Origin: Litoditis marina
Taxonomy: Eukaryota; Nematoda; Chromadorea; Rhabditida; Rhabditidae
Reading direction: 5' to 3'
Assembly: GCA_964036275.1 (NCBI GenBank)
Contig: OZ038437.1
Coordinates: forward strand, 19,698,859 to 19,762,858
Length of the DNA stretch: 64,000 bases
Of this stretch, positions 52,201-62,880 are shown one piece after another. Position 1 is the first letter of the stretch. Each line of letters opens with the position of its first letter. Under the pieces are notes generated by a model. The model made no database searches and was not told the origin of the DNA. It saw only the letters and a program-made list of their open reading frames with translations. The position numbers and the translations under genes are program-made.

Positions 52201-53667
52201 ATGTAGTTTACAATATGCAACCGATCCTTTGAAAAGTTTTATAACCAACCGGGTACGTTTAGATAAGTAACCGACGTAGTTCGGAAAACCATAATAACCA
52301 ACCGGGTACATATTGGGTGGCCGCGGGTTGGCCCAGCATCTCGCCGAATCCGTCCAAGGGAGGAGTAGAAGTAGCCGCCAGAGAGGAAGCCAACCCGAGC
52401 TCATCGAAAAGACCTAAAAAACAATAATGAGTGGGGGGGGGAAGTAAACAGTTTTTAGTTAAAGTTGGATCTCAATATACCCTTTCCCCATGAATTTCAA
52501 CAGAGAGTTCACGAAATCGACCCCAAAACAGTTAGCTGTAAGCAGTCTTCGATTATTCGCCAGCAGTTAAGAGAGTGTGTAGATCAATGATACTTTAATA
52601 TGTGGATCAATGGTCGTTGAACGTAAAGAACGACGATTATATGGATCAATCCCGTGTCAACGGTCCTTTAAACTGCAATTGAAGAATGTATTGCAGTTCA
52701 AAGGACTGAGCGTTGCGATTGGACCACATAATCATTCTGCTTTCAGTTAGTTTTGTTCAATCTTGTTCAAACCTTTCTACTCCGGATCAACCGGAAAACT
52801 GACCGAAGCCACAGAGAGCGATGGGTTCGGCTATTCCCACGTGGAACCCACGTGATCGTAGTTCGTTCATGATATTCGTGTTCGAGGCAATATCTGGAAT
52901 CGGGATACGATGTGGATACTAATAGAGGAGTAGACCATCTCTGAACTGAACCGCTACTAACCGGCTAGTAGCGCTTCGGTCCAAAACCCACTATAGTCGT
53001 AGCCAAATAAAAAACGGGAGGGTACTGTATATCGTAATTTTGCTGTGTACGGACATATGTCTTCAATTGCCAGGCTCATCGGGTATGTTCTCTTGTAGCG
53101 AATAATGAGCGCTTCAGTTACAAATCTTTCAACTAATGTTAAGCATCGTTTACACATATATCTTACGTTATATCTGACAACTTATTGCGATTTCACGAAT
53201 TTTGTAACTAGTCCTGAACTAACCGCGGCAAAGTTTTTCCAGAACCTCCGAGAACGAAATTGCCATCTGAAAAGTCGATGTTTGTCATTGGAAGAAAATG
53301 TGTACTGTATACCATGATTATTGCTGTGTTGCACTTGCTTCTGTGATTTTATGAAACCTTTTCGTGGTTTACACCCTCCCTTTTTTCTCTCTCGGAGTAC
53401 ATTATGTGATTGAACAGAAAGAGAGAAAGAGAGAGAAAGACAGAGAAAAATAGAGTGAGTAAAAGAGAGAGAAAATTAGAGAAAACGAGAGAGAGAGAGA
53501 CAGAGAAAAAAAGAATAGAACAACAGAGAAAGAGAAAAGGAAGAAAAAGAGAAGGAGATTCTCACCCTTGTATTGTACAGTAGTCCCGGGGTCTCGGTCC
53601 ACATCGATATTTGTAGTTTGTCGAACACATCTCGCAGTGCGGAAACAGTCTCGTTCGACACTTCGAA
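43252..53667 (-). CDS. UDP-glucuronosyltransferase (UGT), 455 aa seen, N-terminus not found
   Basis: Exons in coding order: 53667-53566, 53266-53224, 52893-52804, 52413-52303, 51335-51181, 50547-50413, 49751-49639, 47927-47794, 47324-47239, 46966-46830, 43939-43844, 43417-43252. The sum is 1368 nt with all phases matching. UGTs transfer sugar from UDP-sugar to small lipophilic molecules in the ER membrane. Seen here: FHVGIAEPIALCGFGLFDEL, PATQYVPG, SVFERLENT, TVLVSFGS, NTTFIWKYE, KWTPQDALL, MFVTHGGLGSTTE (donor-binding signature), PLFADQ, YAKNAKRLSE, then a C-terminal membrane helix (IDIAFICLVPVLVFVYI) and a short Lys-ending tail. Nematode UGTs have about 530 residues, so roughly 75-100 N-terminal residues with the signal peptide and catalytic His are missing from this model. 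The acceptor of exon 7 is chosen at 49751 for phase. Confidence 0.9.
43522..43592. repeat. MITE family C copy
   Basis: TCTTGTAGTTTGCTCTCG to GAGATCAAACTACAAAAAC. In the last UGT intron. Confidence 0.62.
44004..44215 (+). pseudogene. Innexin terminal-exon copy (plus strand)
   Basis: After an acceptor-like ACACAG, the frame reads ECIFTVNSSS then VVSGMSLELC and ends SP-stop. It parallels the innexin end EYMFTSSSL then VSRMSLDQC. The following DNA keeps AACACCGCCTCG and AACGACGCGAAGTGAA, matching the innexin 3' UTR. No other innexin exon was found beside it. It lies in a UGT intron and is read opposite to the UGT. Confidence 0.55.
44497..45458 (+). CDS. Tentative plus-strand gene nested in a UGT intron
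   Basis: Not recognised. Four putative exons stay open in matching phases: 44497-44509 (MSAK), 44618-44685, 44845-45009 and 45387-45458. They give 106 residues with segments such as RRSFCLFRSSKLPAYSENVTK split by Arg/Pro-rich RRAPWRRRPPTLSPPPRMEKR. Donors GTCAGT and GTGAGT and the acceptor TTTCAG are good; the acceptor at 44844 (GCGAG) is poor. The third segment is GC-rich compared with its surroundings. A possible last exon at 45651 would end LLVFGINCY-stop. It could be a real small gene, the start of a longer one, or chance. Confidence 0.27.
46049..46086. repeat. MITE family F fragment
   Basis: Single terminus TACTGTAGGAGTCTCAGTAG, then GAATGGTGAGGACTATAC. Confidence 0.55.
46123..46490. 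repeat. MITE family A copy split by family F
   Basis: The left part (46123-46158) begins ATACTAGAAGTAAATTGAAT. The right part (46392-46490) resumes TATTCCAATGAGGAATCG and ends GCAACTAACTAACAGTAT. Together they make one full A element. Confidence 0.72.
46157..46393. repeat. MITE family F nested in MITE A
   Basis: It starts TATAGTCTTTTTAATCTC, ACTGAGACTCCTACA and ends TGTAGGAGTCTCAGTAGG, then AATGGTAAAAAACTATAG, with clean inverted termini. Confidence 0.72.
47405..47500 (+). repeat. Family H tRNA-like head
   Basis: TGCCTAATGGCGCAGTGGTC, then AGCGCCCTGCTA (box A region) and CTCGCAGGTTTTATTCCGTC (box B-like with a substitution). It lies in a UGT intron. Confidence 0.55.
47960..48031. repeat. 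MITE family C copy
   Basis: TATAGTTTGATCTAGATAC to GGGATCAAACTACAAAT. Confidence 0.62.
48260..48433. repeat. MITE family D copy
   Basis: GAGTGCATACGCTCGAAGAT, centre TACATCCCGCCGGAATGTAA, then GGATCTTTTAGCATACGTAC. Confidence 0.72.
48527..48856. repeat. Long, nearly perfect inverted repeat (arms about 100 bp, loop about 120 bp)
   Basis: The left arm, 48527-48640, begins TTAGTATAAAAAAAACGAG. The right arm, 48743-48856, ends CTCGTTTTTTTTATACTAA. About 98 bp of the arms are identical in reverse complement, then a few mismatches and a further AATCTCGCT block. It lies in the large UGT intron between exons 7 and 8. Confidence 0.85.
48985..49112 (-). repeat. tRNA-like SINE head, second type
   Basis: On the minus strand GATTGGCGGATTGGTTAAAC (box A-like) precedes CGAAGGTTCGATTCGTGCC (box B). 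No seven-base acceptor stem could be formed, so a functional tRNA is unlikely. Confidence 0.5.
49611..49638. repeat. GC palindrome at a UGT splice donor
   Basis: CTGCGCAGCGCTCCGCGCTG, then CGCAC. The palindrome begins exactly at the donor of UGT exon 7 (GTGCGC on the minus strand). The same core, GCGCAGCG-(TT)-CGCTGCGC, is at about 15935-15958. Confidence 0.6.
50006..50115. repeat. MITE family A, incomplete copy
   Basis: CTGTTAGGGAATTGCACAGT, TCACGTGAAACATTTTAAAC, ending AACTCTACGTGACTAC. The outer right end is missing. Confidence 0.65.
50128..50340 (+). pseudogene. Innexin terminal-exon and 3' UTR copy (plus strand)
   Basis: AAATGCATGTTCACTAGTAG, a poly-C run, then TCTCGCATAGTCACTGGATC and AATGCCATGAGAG. 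The 3' UTR part keeps CAAAGATCTGTGACATGTAT, GATGATCACCGCCTCGTAAC and a GAATGAATAAA signal. A stop appears early in the frame (CCATGA). It lies in the UGT intron between exons 6 and 7, opposite to the UGT. Confidence 0.62.
51458..51635. repeat. MITE family E, full copy
   Basis: GGCGCGTAGCAATCCCTCC to GGGATTGCTACGCCGCC. In the UGT intron between exons 4 and 5. Confidence 0.72.
52624..52746. repeat. MITE family B copy
   Basis: AAAGAACGACGATTATATGG to CACATAATCATTCTGC. In the UGT intron between exons 3 and 4. Confidence 0.72.
52990..53100 (+). repeat. Family H fragment (leading part)
   Basis: CTATAGTCGTAGCCAAATAA, GGGAGGGTACTGTATATCG. The tRNA-like part is degraded. Confidence 0.45.
53405..53560. 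repeat. GA-rich low-complexity tract
   Basis: AGAGAGAAAGA-type sequence filling the intron between UGT exons 1 and 2. Confidence 0.85.
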
Positions 53668-53778
53668 CTGAATTAAACAGGAACTTCATGCTAACGGAAC
53701 CGTTTGCCGTATTCACAAAAGTAACGAGTGTATCTCATGATGAGTGGGAACTCACGATAATTCCATTCACCGAAGTAC

Positions 53779-53930
53779 GTGGGCTAGGCGATCCCGGCAC
53801 CGTCATCCCCTCCTGCGTCTCTCGCTTTGCCTCACTATTTCTTGTCTCTTACATCCCGGCGGGATGTAAGATCAGAGAAAAAGCGTATGTTTGAGGAGAC
53901 GCAGGATGGGATGAAGGTGCCGCGATCTTC
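53779..53930. repeat. MITE family D copy
   Basis: ACGTGGGCTAGGCGATCCC, centre TTACATCCCGGCGGGATGTA, then AAGGTGCCGCGATCTTCT. The right end is cut by the adjoining MITE A. Confidence 0.7.
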
Positions 53931-54059
53931 TATACTACTAGTCAATTGCAGAGTGACGTGAAACATGTTAAACACAGCAAAACTCGAAAACGTGCAATGA
54001 CAAAGTATACGATGCTTCATTAGAATGATAACTTTAGTACTCAATTTACTTCTAGTACT
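53931..54059. repeat. MITE family A copy joined to family D
   Basis: TATACTACTAGTCAATTGC to TCAATTTACTTCTAGTACTA. It replaces the last bases of the D element, so it inserted into or next to it. Confidence 0.7.
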
Positions 54060-54164
54060 AGCGATAAATTATTTTTGTGATTAGTTCGCCACGGTGCCCT
54101 TTTTTTATTTAAAAAAAGTTTTTCAAAATACGATCATTTTGAGCCAAGTTATGGGTGTTGTAGT

Positions 54165-54470
54165 GCCGCCGGCGCGGCCGCCGCATCTAATGGCCGTGCG
54201 CGCAGCGCACGTCATTATCGATTATTGAAGCAGCCGCTGCGCGGCTGTAAATCACTTGGGGCCGGGCAACCAGGTTTACTAGTGGGCATCGCTGCGCGGC
54301 AAGCTTGGGAGTGGGGGAACGGGCATCGCTGCGCGGCAAGATTGAAAAAGGCGCGGCTAGGGAAAATTGCCACTGTCCCCGGAGTAAAGTAAGGAACGGG
54401 CATCGCTGCGCGGCAAGACAGTAAAAAAGGCCGGAGATAAAGTTGGGAACGAGCATCGCTGGTTTACAAT
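54165..54470. repeat. GC-rich block with repeated CATCGCTGCGCGGCAAG
   Basis: Three copies of GAACGGGCATCGCTGCGCGG or close variants (about 54288, 54320, 54402) plus palindromes such as CGTGCGCGCAGCGCACG. It directly precedes the satellite. No gene is supported. Confidence 0.65.
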
Positions 54471-57400
54471 CCGTGTTTCACATGAGGGTCTGATTTTTCC
54501 AAATGTTGTTTAGAACACAACACAAACTTTTTTGACTCCGAGTCGGCTGAACAAAATCTTGAACTTTTGCTTTTGCTTGCAACTTTTGAACTTTTGAACA
54601 AAATCTGTTTTTCACATAAGGATCCCCCACATGGTGCAAGAAACTTTTTTGACTCCGAATCGGCTGATTTCAAGTTTGACCAAAATCCGTTTTTCACATA
54701 AGGGTCCCCCACATGGTGGAAAAACTTTTTTGACTCCGAATCGGCTGAATTTCCCAAATGTTGTTCAGAACACTTCGAGTGAGTAATGCTGAAAGTTTGA
54801 GCGAGAATGTACAACTTTTCAATTTTGACCAAAATCCGTTTTTCACATAAGGGTCCCCCACATGGTGGAAAAACTTTTTTGACTCCGAATCGGCTGAATT
54901 TCCCAAATGTTGTTCAGAACACTTCGAGTGAGTAATGCTGAAAGTTTGAGCGAGAATGTACAACTTTTCAATTTTGACCAAAATCCGTTTTTCACATAAG
55001 GGTCCCCCACATGGTGGAAAAACTTTTTTGACTCCGAATCGGCTGATTTTTTTAAATGTTGTTCAGAACACTTTGAGTGAGTAATGCTGAGAGTTTCAGC
55101 AAGAAACTACAACTTTTCAATTTTGACCAAAATCCGTTTTTCACATAAGGGTCCCCACATGGTGAAAAAACTTTTTTGACTCCGAATCGGCTGATTTTTC
55201 CAAATGTTGTTTGGAACGCTCTAAATGAGTGCTGTTGAAAGTTTGAGCGAGAATATACAACTTTTCAATTTTGACCAAAATCTGTTTTTCACATAAGGGT
55301 CCCCCACATGGTGCAAAAACCTTTTTGACTCCGAATCGGCTGAATTTCCCAAATGTTGTTCAGAACACTTTGAGTGAGTAATGCTGAAAGTTTGAGCGAG
55401 AATGTACAACTTTTCAATTTTGATCAAAATCCGTTTTTCACATAAGGGTCCCCCACATGGTGGAAAAACTTTTTTGACTCCGAATCGGCTGATTTTTCCA
55501 AATGTTGTTTAGAACGCTCTAAATGAGTGCTGTTGAAAGTTTGAGCGAGAATATACAACTTTTCAATTTTGACCAAAATCTGTTTTTCACATAAGGGTCC
55601 CCCACATGGTGCAAAAACCTTTTTGACTCCGAATCGGCTGAATTTCCCAAATGTTGTTCAGAACACTTTGAGTGAGTAATGCTGAAAGTTTGAGCGAGAA
55701 TGTACAACTTTTCAATTTTGACCAAAATCTGTTTTTCACATAAGGGTCCCCCACATGGTGCAAAAACGTTTTTGACTCCGAATCGGCTGATTTTTCCAAA
55801 TGTTGTTCAAAACACTTTGAGTGAGTAATGCTGAAAGTTTGAGCGAGAATGGACAACTTTTCAATTTTGACCAAAATCCGTTGTTCACATAAGGGTCCCC
55901 CACATGGTGGAAAAACTTGATTTTTTTAAATGTTGTTTAGAACACTTTGAGTGAGTAATGCTGAGAGTTTCAGCAAGAAACTACAACTTTTCAATTTTGA
56001 CCAAAATCTGTTTTTCACATAAGGGTCCCCACATGGTGCAAAAACTTGTTTGACTCCGAATCGGCTGATTTTTCCAAATGTTGTTCAGAACACTTTGAGT
56101 GAGTAATGCTGGAAGTTTGAGCGAGAATGTACAACTTTTCAATTTTGACCAAAATCTGTTTTTCACATAAGGGTCCCCCACATGGTGCAAAAACCTTTTT
56201 GACTCCGAATCGGCTGAATTTCCCAAATGTTGTTCAGAACACTTTGAGTGAGTAATGCTGAAAGTTTGAGCGAGAATGTACAACTTTTCAATTTTGACCA
56301 AAATCTGTTTTTCACATAAGGGTCCCCCACATGGTGCAAAAACTTTTTTGACTCCGAATCGGCTGATTTTTTTAAATGTTGTTCAGAACACTTTGAGTGA
56401 GTAATGCTGAGAGTTTCAGCAAGAAACTACAACTTTTCAATTTTGACCAAAATCCGTTTTTCACATAAGGGTCCCCACATGGTGAAAAAACTTTTTTGAC
56501 TCCGAATCGGCTGATTTTTCCAAATGTTGTTTGGAACGCTCTAAATGAGTGCTGTTGAAAGTTTGAGCGAGAATATACAACTTTTCAATTTTGACCAAAA
56601 TCTGTTTTTCACATAAGGGTCCCCCACATGGTGCAAAAACCTTTTTGACTCCGAATCGGCTGAATTTCCCAAATGTTGTTCAGAACACTTTGAGTGAGTA
56701 ATGCTGAAAGTTTGAGCGAGAATGTACAACTTTTCAATTTTGATCAAAATCCGTTTTTCACATAAGGGTCCCCCACATGGTGGAAAAACTTTTTTGACTC
56801 CGAATCGGCTGATTTTTCCAAATGTTGTTTAGAACGCTCTAAATGAGTGCTGTTGAAAGTTTGAGCGAGAATATACAACTTTTCAATTTTGACCAAAATC
56901 TGTTTTTCACATAAGGGTCCCCCACATGGTGCAAAAACCTTTTTGACTCCGAATCGGCTGAATTTCCCAAATGTTGTTCAGAACACTTTGAGTGAGTAAT
57001 GCTGAAAGTTTGAGCGAGAATGTACAACTTTTCAATTTTGACCAAAATCTGTTTTTCACATAAGGGTCCCCCACATGGTGCAAAAACTTGTTTGACTCCG
57101 AATCGGCTGATTTTTCCAAATGTTGTTCAGAACACTTTGAGTGAGTAATGCTGGAAGTTTGAGCGAGAATGTACAACTTTTCAATTTTGACCAAAATCTG
57201 TTTTTCACATAAGGGTCCCCCACATGGTGCAAAAACTTGTTTGACTCCGAATCGGCTGATTTTTCCAAATGTTGTTCAGAACACTATGAGTGAGTAATGC
57301 TGAAAGTTTGAGCGAGAATGTACAACTTTTCAATTTTGACCAAAATCTGTTTTCACATAAGGGTCCCCCACATGGTGCAAAAACCTTTTTGACTCCGAAT

Positions 57401-58990
57401 CGGCTGAATTTCCCAAATGTTGTTCAGAACACTTTGAGTGAGTAATGCTGAAAGTTTGAGCGAGAATGTACAACTTTTCAATTTTGACCAAAATCTGTTT
57501 TTCACATAATGGTCCCCCACATGGTGCAAAAACTTGTTTGACTCCGAATCGGCTGATTTTTCCAAATGTTGTTCAGAACACTTTGAGTGAGTAATGCTGG
57601 AAGTTTGAGCGAGAATGTACAACTTTTCCAAATGTTGTTCAGAACATTTTTCCAAATGTTGTTCAGAACACTTTGAGTGAGTAATGCTGGAAGTTTGAGC
57701 GAGAATGTACAACTTTTCAATTTTGACCAAAATCTGTTTTTCACATAAGGGTCCCCCACATGGTGCAAAAACTTGTTTGACTCCGAATCGGCTGATTTTT
57801 CCAAATGTTGTTCAGAACACTTTGAGTGAGTAATGCTGGAAGTTTGAGCGAGAATGTACAACTTTTCAATTTTGACCAAAATCTGTTTTTCACATAAGGG
57901 TCCCCCACATGGTGCAAAAACCTTTTTGACTCCGAATCGGCTGAATTTCCCAAATGTTGTTCAGAACACTTTGAGTGAGTAATGCTGAAAGTTTGAGCGA
58001 GAATGTACAACTTTTCAATTTTGACCAAAATCTGTTTTTCACATAAGGGTCCCCCACATGGTGCAAAAACTTGTTTGACTCCGAATCGGCTGATTTTTCC
58101 AAATGTTGTTCAGAACACTTTGAGTGAGTAATGCTGGAAGTTTGAGCGAGAATGTACAACTTTTCAATTTTGACCAAAATCTGTTTTTCACATAAGGGTC
58201 CCCCACATGGTGCAAAAACTTGTTTGACTCCGAATCGGCTGATTTTTCCAAATGTTGTTCAGAACACTATGAGTGAGTAATGCTGAAAGTTTGAGCGAGA
58301 ATGTACAACTTTTCAATTTTGACCAAAATCTGTTTTCACATAAGGGTCCCCCACATGGTGCAAAAACCTTTTTGACTCCGAATCGGCTGAATTTCCCAAA
58401 TGTTGTTCAGAACACTTTGAGTGAGTAATGCTGAAAGTTTGAGCGAGAATGTACAACTTTTCAATTTTGACCAAAATCTGTTTTTCACATAATGGTCCCC
58501 CACATGGTGCAAAAACTTGTTTGACTCCGAATCGGCTGATTTTTCCAAATGTTGTTCAGAACACTTTGAGTGAGTAATGCTGGAAGTTTGAGCGAGAATG
58601 TACAACTTTTCCAAATGTTGTTCAGAACATTTTTCCAAATGTTGTTCAGAACATTTTTCCAAATGTTGTTCAGAACACTTTGAGTGAGTAATGCTGGAAG
58701 TTTGAGCGAGAATGTACAACTTTTCAATTTTGACCAAAATCTGTTTTTCACATAAGGGTCCCCCACATGGTGCAAAAACTTTTTTGACTCCGAATCGGCT
58801 GATTTTTCCAAATGTTGTTCAGAACACTTTGAGTGAGTAATGCTGGAAGTTTGAGCGAGAATGTACAACTTTTCAATTTTGACCAAAATCTGTTTTTCAC
58901 ATAAGGGTCCCCCACATGGTGCAAAAACTTTTTTGACTCCGAATCGGCTGATTTTTTCAATTGATGTTTGGAACACTTTGAGTGAGTGAA
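54470..58990. repeat. 149-bp satellite array, about 30 copies, with higher-order repeats
   Basis: Unit landmarks: TTTTTCACATAAGGGTCCCC, CACATGGTG, TGACTCCGAATCGGCTGA, CAAATGTTGTTCAGAACAC, GAGTGAGTAATGCTG and TTTGAGCGAGAATGTACAAC. The period is 149 bp. A segment from about 55021 to 55766 is repeated identically 1320 bp later (56341-57086). A segment of about 983 bp from about 57060 recurs from about 58043, including the same rare one-base deletion. Small 25-bp expansions (AAATGTTGTTCAGAACATTTTTCC) are present twice at 57625 and three times at 58610. Long minus-strand frames are by-products, since 149 is not a multiple of three. Confidence 0.92.
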
Positions 58991-58999
58991 TGAGTGTTG

Positions 59000-61880
59000 T
59001 GAAACGAGCTCTTCTAGGAAACATGGTTGGCCTAAGCCTAAGCCTTTTTGCCTAGTAAAAATAATGCAAACAAGCCAGTATCACAAGTGAAATGCGCTTT
59101 TCCAGGATTTTGGCTGGCTTGTGCCCGAGAAATCGCGTCGCTGCGCGCCGCGCAAATTAGATATTGACAAAATTCAAACGTTCTCTCGTAGTCACAGCTT
59201 TGCGCAACATTTGTTGCAAAAATCAGACAAATCCGTTAACAACTGCGCTAACAAGGTGCATGTAAATACACCCCTTCCGAAAAAACCAACGAAACCCCCT
59301 TACCAGCTTTATAGAGAGGAGAGCGCACATCTTTCCCATTTCACACGTGTAAACTGACTTTTTTGGCATTCTGACAGTGATATTCGGATTCTACGTGGTT
59401 GATTACACTGTTTTATGATGTTTAAGAAAAAAATATTTTTTTTCCCATTTTCACCCCATACCAATCAGAAAGTGAAAAAAACTATAATTTCGACTTGTAA
59501 ATAAATCGTTTTAGAATTTGACGCTGATTCCGAAAAACTATTCCTCGAGTTCTGAAAATGATGTTGAGCTGGTCCGATAGCTGACACCGTTTACTTTGGC
59601 GCCACCCTTTGAGCCAGCCTGCCACGTTTACGTGTAATTACAACCACCCAGTGGCATTTTAGTGTTTATATTTGAAATCGCCATAGTTGAAAACTTCATT
59701 CTAGTAGTTTCCGCATCAAAATAACTGTGTTTGTATAGTTTTTCAAGTTTAGCAACCCCAAAAAAGTACGGAAACCGTTGCTTGAAATCAACAGTTTTTT
59801 GTCAGTTTTGGAGATATCATCACAATATTTTCAGAATATGTTGATAGATATTTCAGATACTAGTTTATCAACTTTTAGCCCCCTACCATCATTTTGAACT
59901 AGTTTACTAGGTGACCCCGGCTCCAAATTTCGTCATCAGTGAAATTGACCCCGCGAACTTTGGTTTACAACTTTTTGTGTTCACTTTGATATTAGACTGA
60001 TACTATTTTTTCTAAACAATAATTATGAATGCTACTTTCAATTGGGACCATAGATGCGATACTCTGGTTATTTCATCGGAAGATCCTTTTATTTTCCTAT
60101 AACTGGGGCAGAAGCGCAGAAGTGACCCATACTTTTTTTAATGTTCTGAGTTCATTGTGTAATCAAGTAAAACGTAAAACCGTAGTTCTCGCAACCTCTT
60201 TCATTCACCTATGGGCACTTAAACAACTCACTTTTCAGTTGAGGGAGTGTTTAATTATTCAAAACCTTCCAACCGCACCCAACACTATCCCACCTATGAT
60301 CTTCTATCTGAAACCTTATTCTTATTCATACACCGCCAAGGCCTCTCATAGAAGGGAGAGTCGCGAACAAATCCTTGTAAAAAGTAGAGCTCGCGAGCTG
60401 TTAACTAACGAGTTCCGTACAAAATCAGCCATAATCTCCCAGATAATAGTGGAATGTCGCCGTTTTGGGGGGTCGCGACACGAGAAAACACGAAGGGGTC
60501 GCGAGAGTTTTGAAGAAATAAGAGGCCCTTGGCGGTGTATGTTCTTATTACTGTTTCGTAAACTATTTTTAATTATAGTTCATATTGTGAGTGGTTCTCT
60601 TTCCTTCATATTCAGTACCTCGTCTGTGTACACAGACACAATAGTGGTTTTCACATGTATGGTCTGGTCAAATGAGTTTTCTTCTGTGGTTGTTATCAAT
60701 GTTATTATTACCAAGACTTTTCTGTTTCAGGAGCTCTTAGTCAACGTTACTCCGGTGTCATCCTTGGAATGAGTCTCACCACATTCGTCCTTCTGGGAAT
60801 ATTGAAGTAGGTCACATTGAGGCACATTTCAATTTTACCGTTTTTATTGCATACGTGAGGCATCTTTGAGTTAGAACTTCTGTACCATTAGGTGTTTATC
60901 TGGTACAACTAAAAAGACAGCCGGTGTATTGGGGTAATGGGGAATAGCTTTCTCAATTGACTGAAATCTCTTAATTGAACTAACTTGTCCGTTACAAACT
61001 AAGATGTACTAATTTGTAGTTACCCTTGCATACGTTAAGCCGTTAAGCGTCTTCATTGCTCACAAATATTGACTGAAAATCAGGCGAAAATCGACCAAAG
61101 TATATTTCATTGATCATATTCCCCTCATCGCCAACGAAACAATGTCACACTGATTACTGATTTGTTCGGGACGAGCTATCTCATAAAAATACTAGTAAAT
61201 GAATAACATTTCCACAGAGTGAGCCAGCCATTGCATCCGTCTTTCAATTTTTAACACCAAGGTGACCAAGGTATAGGGTCCATGGCATGCGTGAGACGGA
61301 AACTGATTGATAATCCGGTTTATCTGGGTGACTGAACTACAAAACAGAGTGGGGGTGGGAGATTGGGGTTTCATCAGTGAAGGTGAAGGGCGACTATTGT
61401 TGAAACTACCCACCAGTAAGGGGGGACTATACCTCTCTACTGCAAAAAGAAGTCCGTTTCTGATTTTATATTAGTGAAATGTCATGATGTTCATAAAAAA
61501 ATACCAAGTTTTTTGATTTAGTCGGACCATTCGGACAAATGTAGTTGCGTTTGGAAAAGCTCCTCTAAAACATCTTACCGTTGGAAGACTAGATAGATAC
61601 TTATGGCTTTTCTGTACCACATTTAAGTTCTAGACAAAGACAACCTGCGCTTACTTTAGAACTTTGGGTTAACCATATCTTATTCCAACTTGTCCCTTCA
61701 ACTTCAACCTTTAAACTAGGTGGCTAGTTTCGCTACAATTGCAACCTGACTGCAGAACACTATACAGCAACAGCAACAACTGGTCTACTTGTCATTTAAT
61801 AACAAAAGTTACCATTCCATTCTCGTATATAATCGTTTCCCTTGCTGTGGTATGTGGTTTTTTTAGATTTATCACTTTCA
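59000..61880. other. Stretch without a supported gene
   Basis: Plus-strand 60029-60772 is open for 247 codons but has no recognisable motif. One exon-like piece, at about 60732-60808, follows a TTTCAG and would encode RYSGVILGMSLTTFVLLGIL, a membrane-helix-like stretch ending in LK-stop. No upstream exon could be joined to it. Confidence 0.3.
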
Positions 61881-61881
61881 G

Positions 61882-62563
61882 GTCAGTCTCCCACCCCTGA
61901 CGATTGCTGGTGGAAAAACTAATGGTTGGTGCTCATTTCGGCGCATGGATTTTGTTGAAGGTGAGATTGTGGCTGCATGTTGCTTTATGAAAGCAGTTTA
62001 TACTTTGCTTAGAGGCGTAGAGCTCTCAGTTCTCAGTTGACTACTTGAGTCGTGAAAGAAAGTCGCGCACAATTGTGGTAAAACCATTGTGGTTGCGAGA
62101 GGCTGGGGCCTATTGTACCTTTAAAAGCTTATTCCGAGAGAGGTGTCACTGCAAAAGTTGAATACACATCTCAAATCACGAGAATACGACAAATCAATAT
62201 CAGGCGGTATTGAAATAGGGAGAGTAGGTCAATGCGATAAATGGTGGGCAGACGGCTGTGTTTGTAGTTTGGTCTCCGTGTCTTCAGATTGTATTCCCTA
62301 TATCTAATGTGTATGTAGATCAGACTATAAGCCATCTTCTATATTCCACGTATGACGTATCTAATTGCGAGCGCTGACCACGTGGCACCAACTTATCTTT
62401 ATAGTCTGTCGGAACGTGAAACTTTTTTCCAGACTCAACATTGATATTTACAGGTACACGATTTCCCTTCGGAGCTGACGAAAATGATTGTCGGCAGCCG
62501 TTCGATTTGTGCAAGGAACGGGATGTTCGAACGGGAGTTTTTTTTATCAATTCGGTTTGCTAA
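61882..62563 (+). CDS. Tentative two-exon plus-strand fragment
   Basis: Not recognised. Exon-like pieces 61882-61960 (acceptor CACTTTCAG, donor GTGAGA) and 62454-62563 (acceptor TTTACAG, stop TAA) join in phase. They give a reading such as TIAGGKTNGWCSFRRMDFVEG followed by FPFGADENDCRQPFDLC. No start or upstream exon was identified and a family C MITE (62256-62333) lies in the intron. It may be coding or chance. Confidence 0.2.
62256..62333. repeat. MITE family C copy
   Basis: CTGTGTTTGTAGTTTGGTCT to GTAGATCAGACTATAAGCC. Confidence 0.6.
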
Positions 62564-62754
62564 CTTTTTACTTGATTTGGGTTGTTTCGTATTTGTATTG
62601 TTTGTTTCATGTTAATCATTTTATATTTATGCAAAAGTAATAAAAATTTATGTTTTGAGAATGTCTAAAAAATCTTAAACAATGGAGTTGAATTATTATT
62701 TTATGAGATTTCAATGAAAAAAGCTATTAAGGGTCCCCAGAACAAATTTTGACC

Positions 62755-62880
62755 TGTTCGGCATGCCCATGGCAAATCTGTCCAGGCATTGACTAGGCAT
62801 CGCCCGTCATGGTTGGGCAGATATGCCATGGGCAAATTCTCGGCATGCCCTGGGCGGCACCCTTTCCCTGGTCGGCTCAC
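62755..62880. repeat. Short inverted and direct GGCATGCCC repeats
   Basis: CGGCATGCCCATGGCAAAT is repeated as ATGCCATGGGCAAATTC and CGGCATGCCCTGGGC. No gene is supported; 62600-63540 is otherwise featureless. Confidence 0.4.

Noticed and set aside
54470..58990. CRISPR-like array
   Set aside because: There is no alternation of short constant repeats and unique spacers; the whole unit repeats, and the genome is eukaryotic.
54464..59024. Many overlapping minus-strand frames of 70-179 codons
   Set aside because: They are the 149-bp satellite read in rotating frames. The unit length is not a multiple of three and the unit copies vary in non-coding fashion.
60029..60772. 247-codon plus-strand frame
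   Set aside because: No motif, no codon-use signal and an A+T-rich context. Only a short exon-like piece at its end looks plausible.
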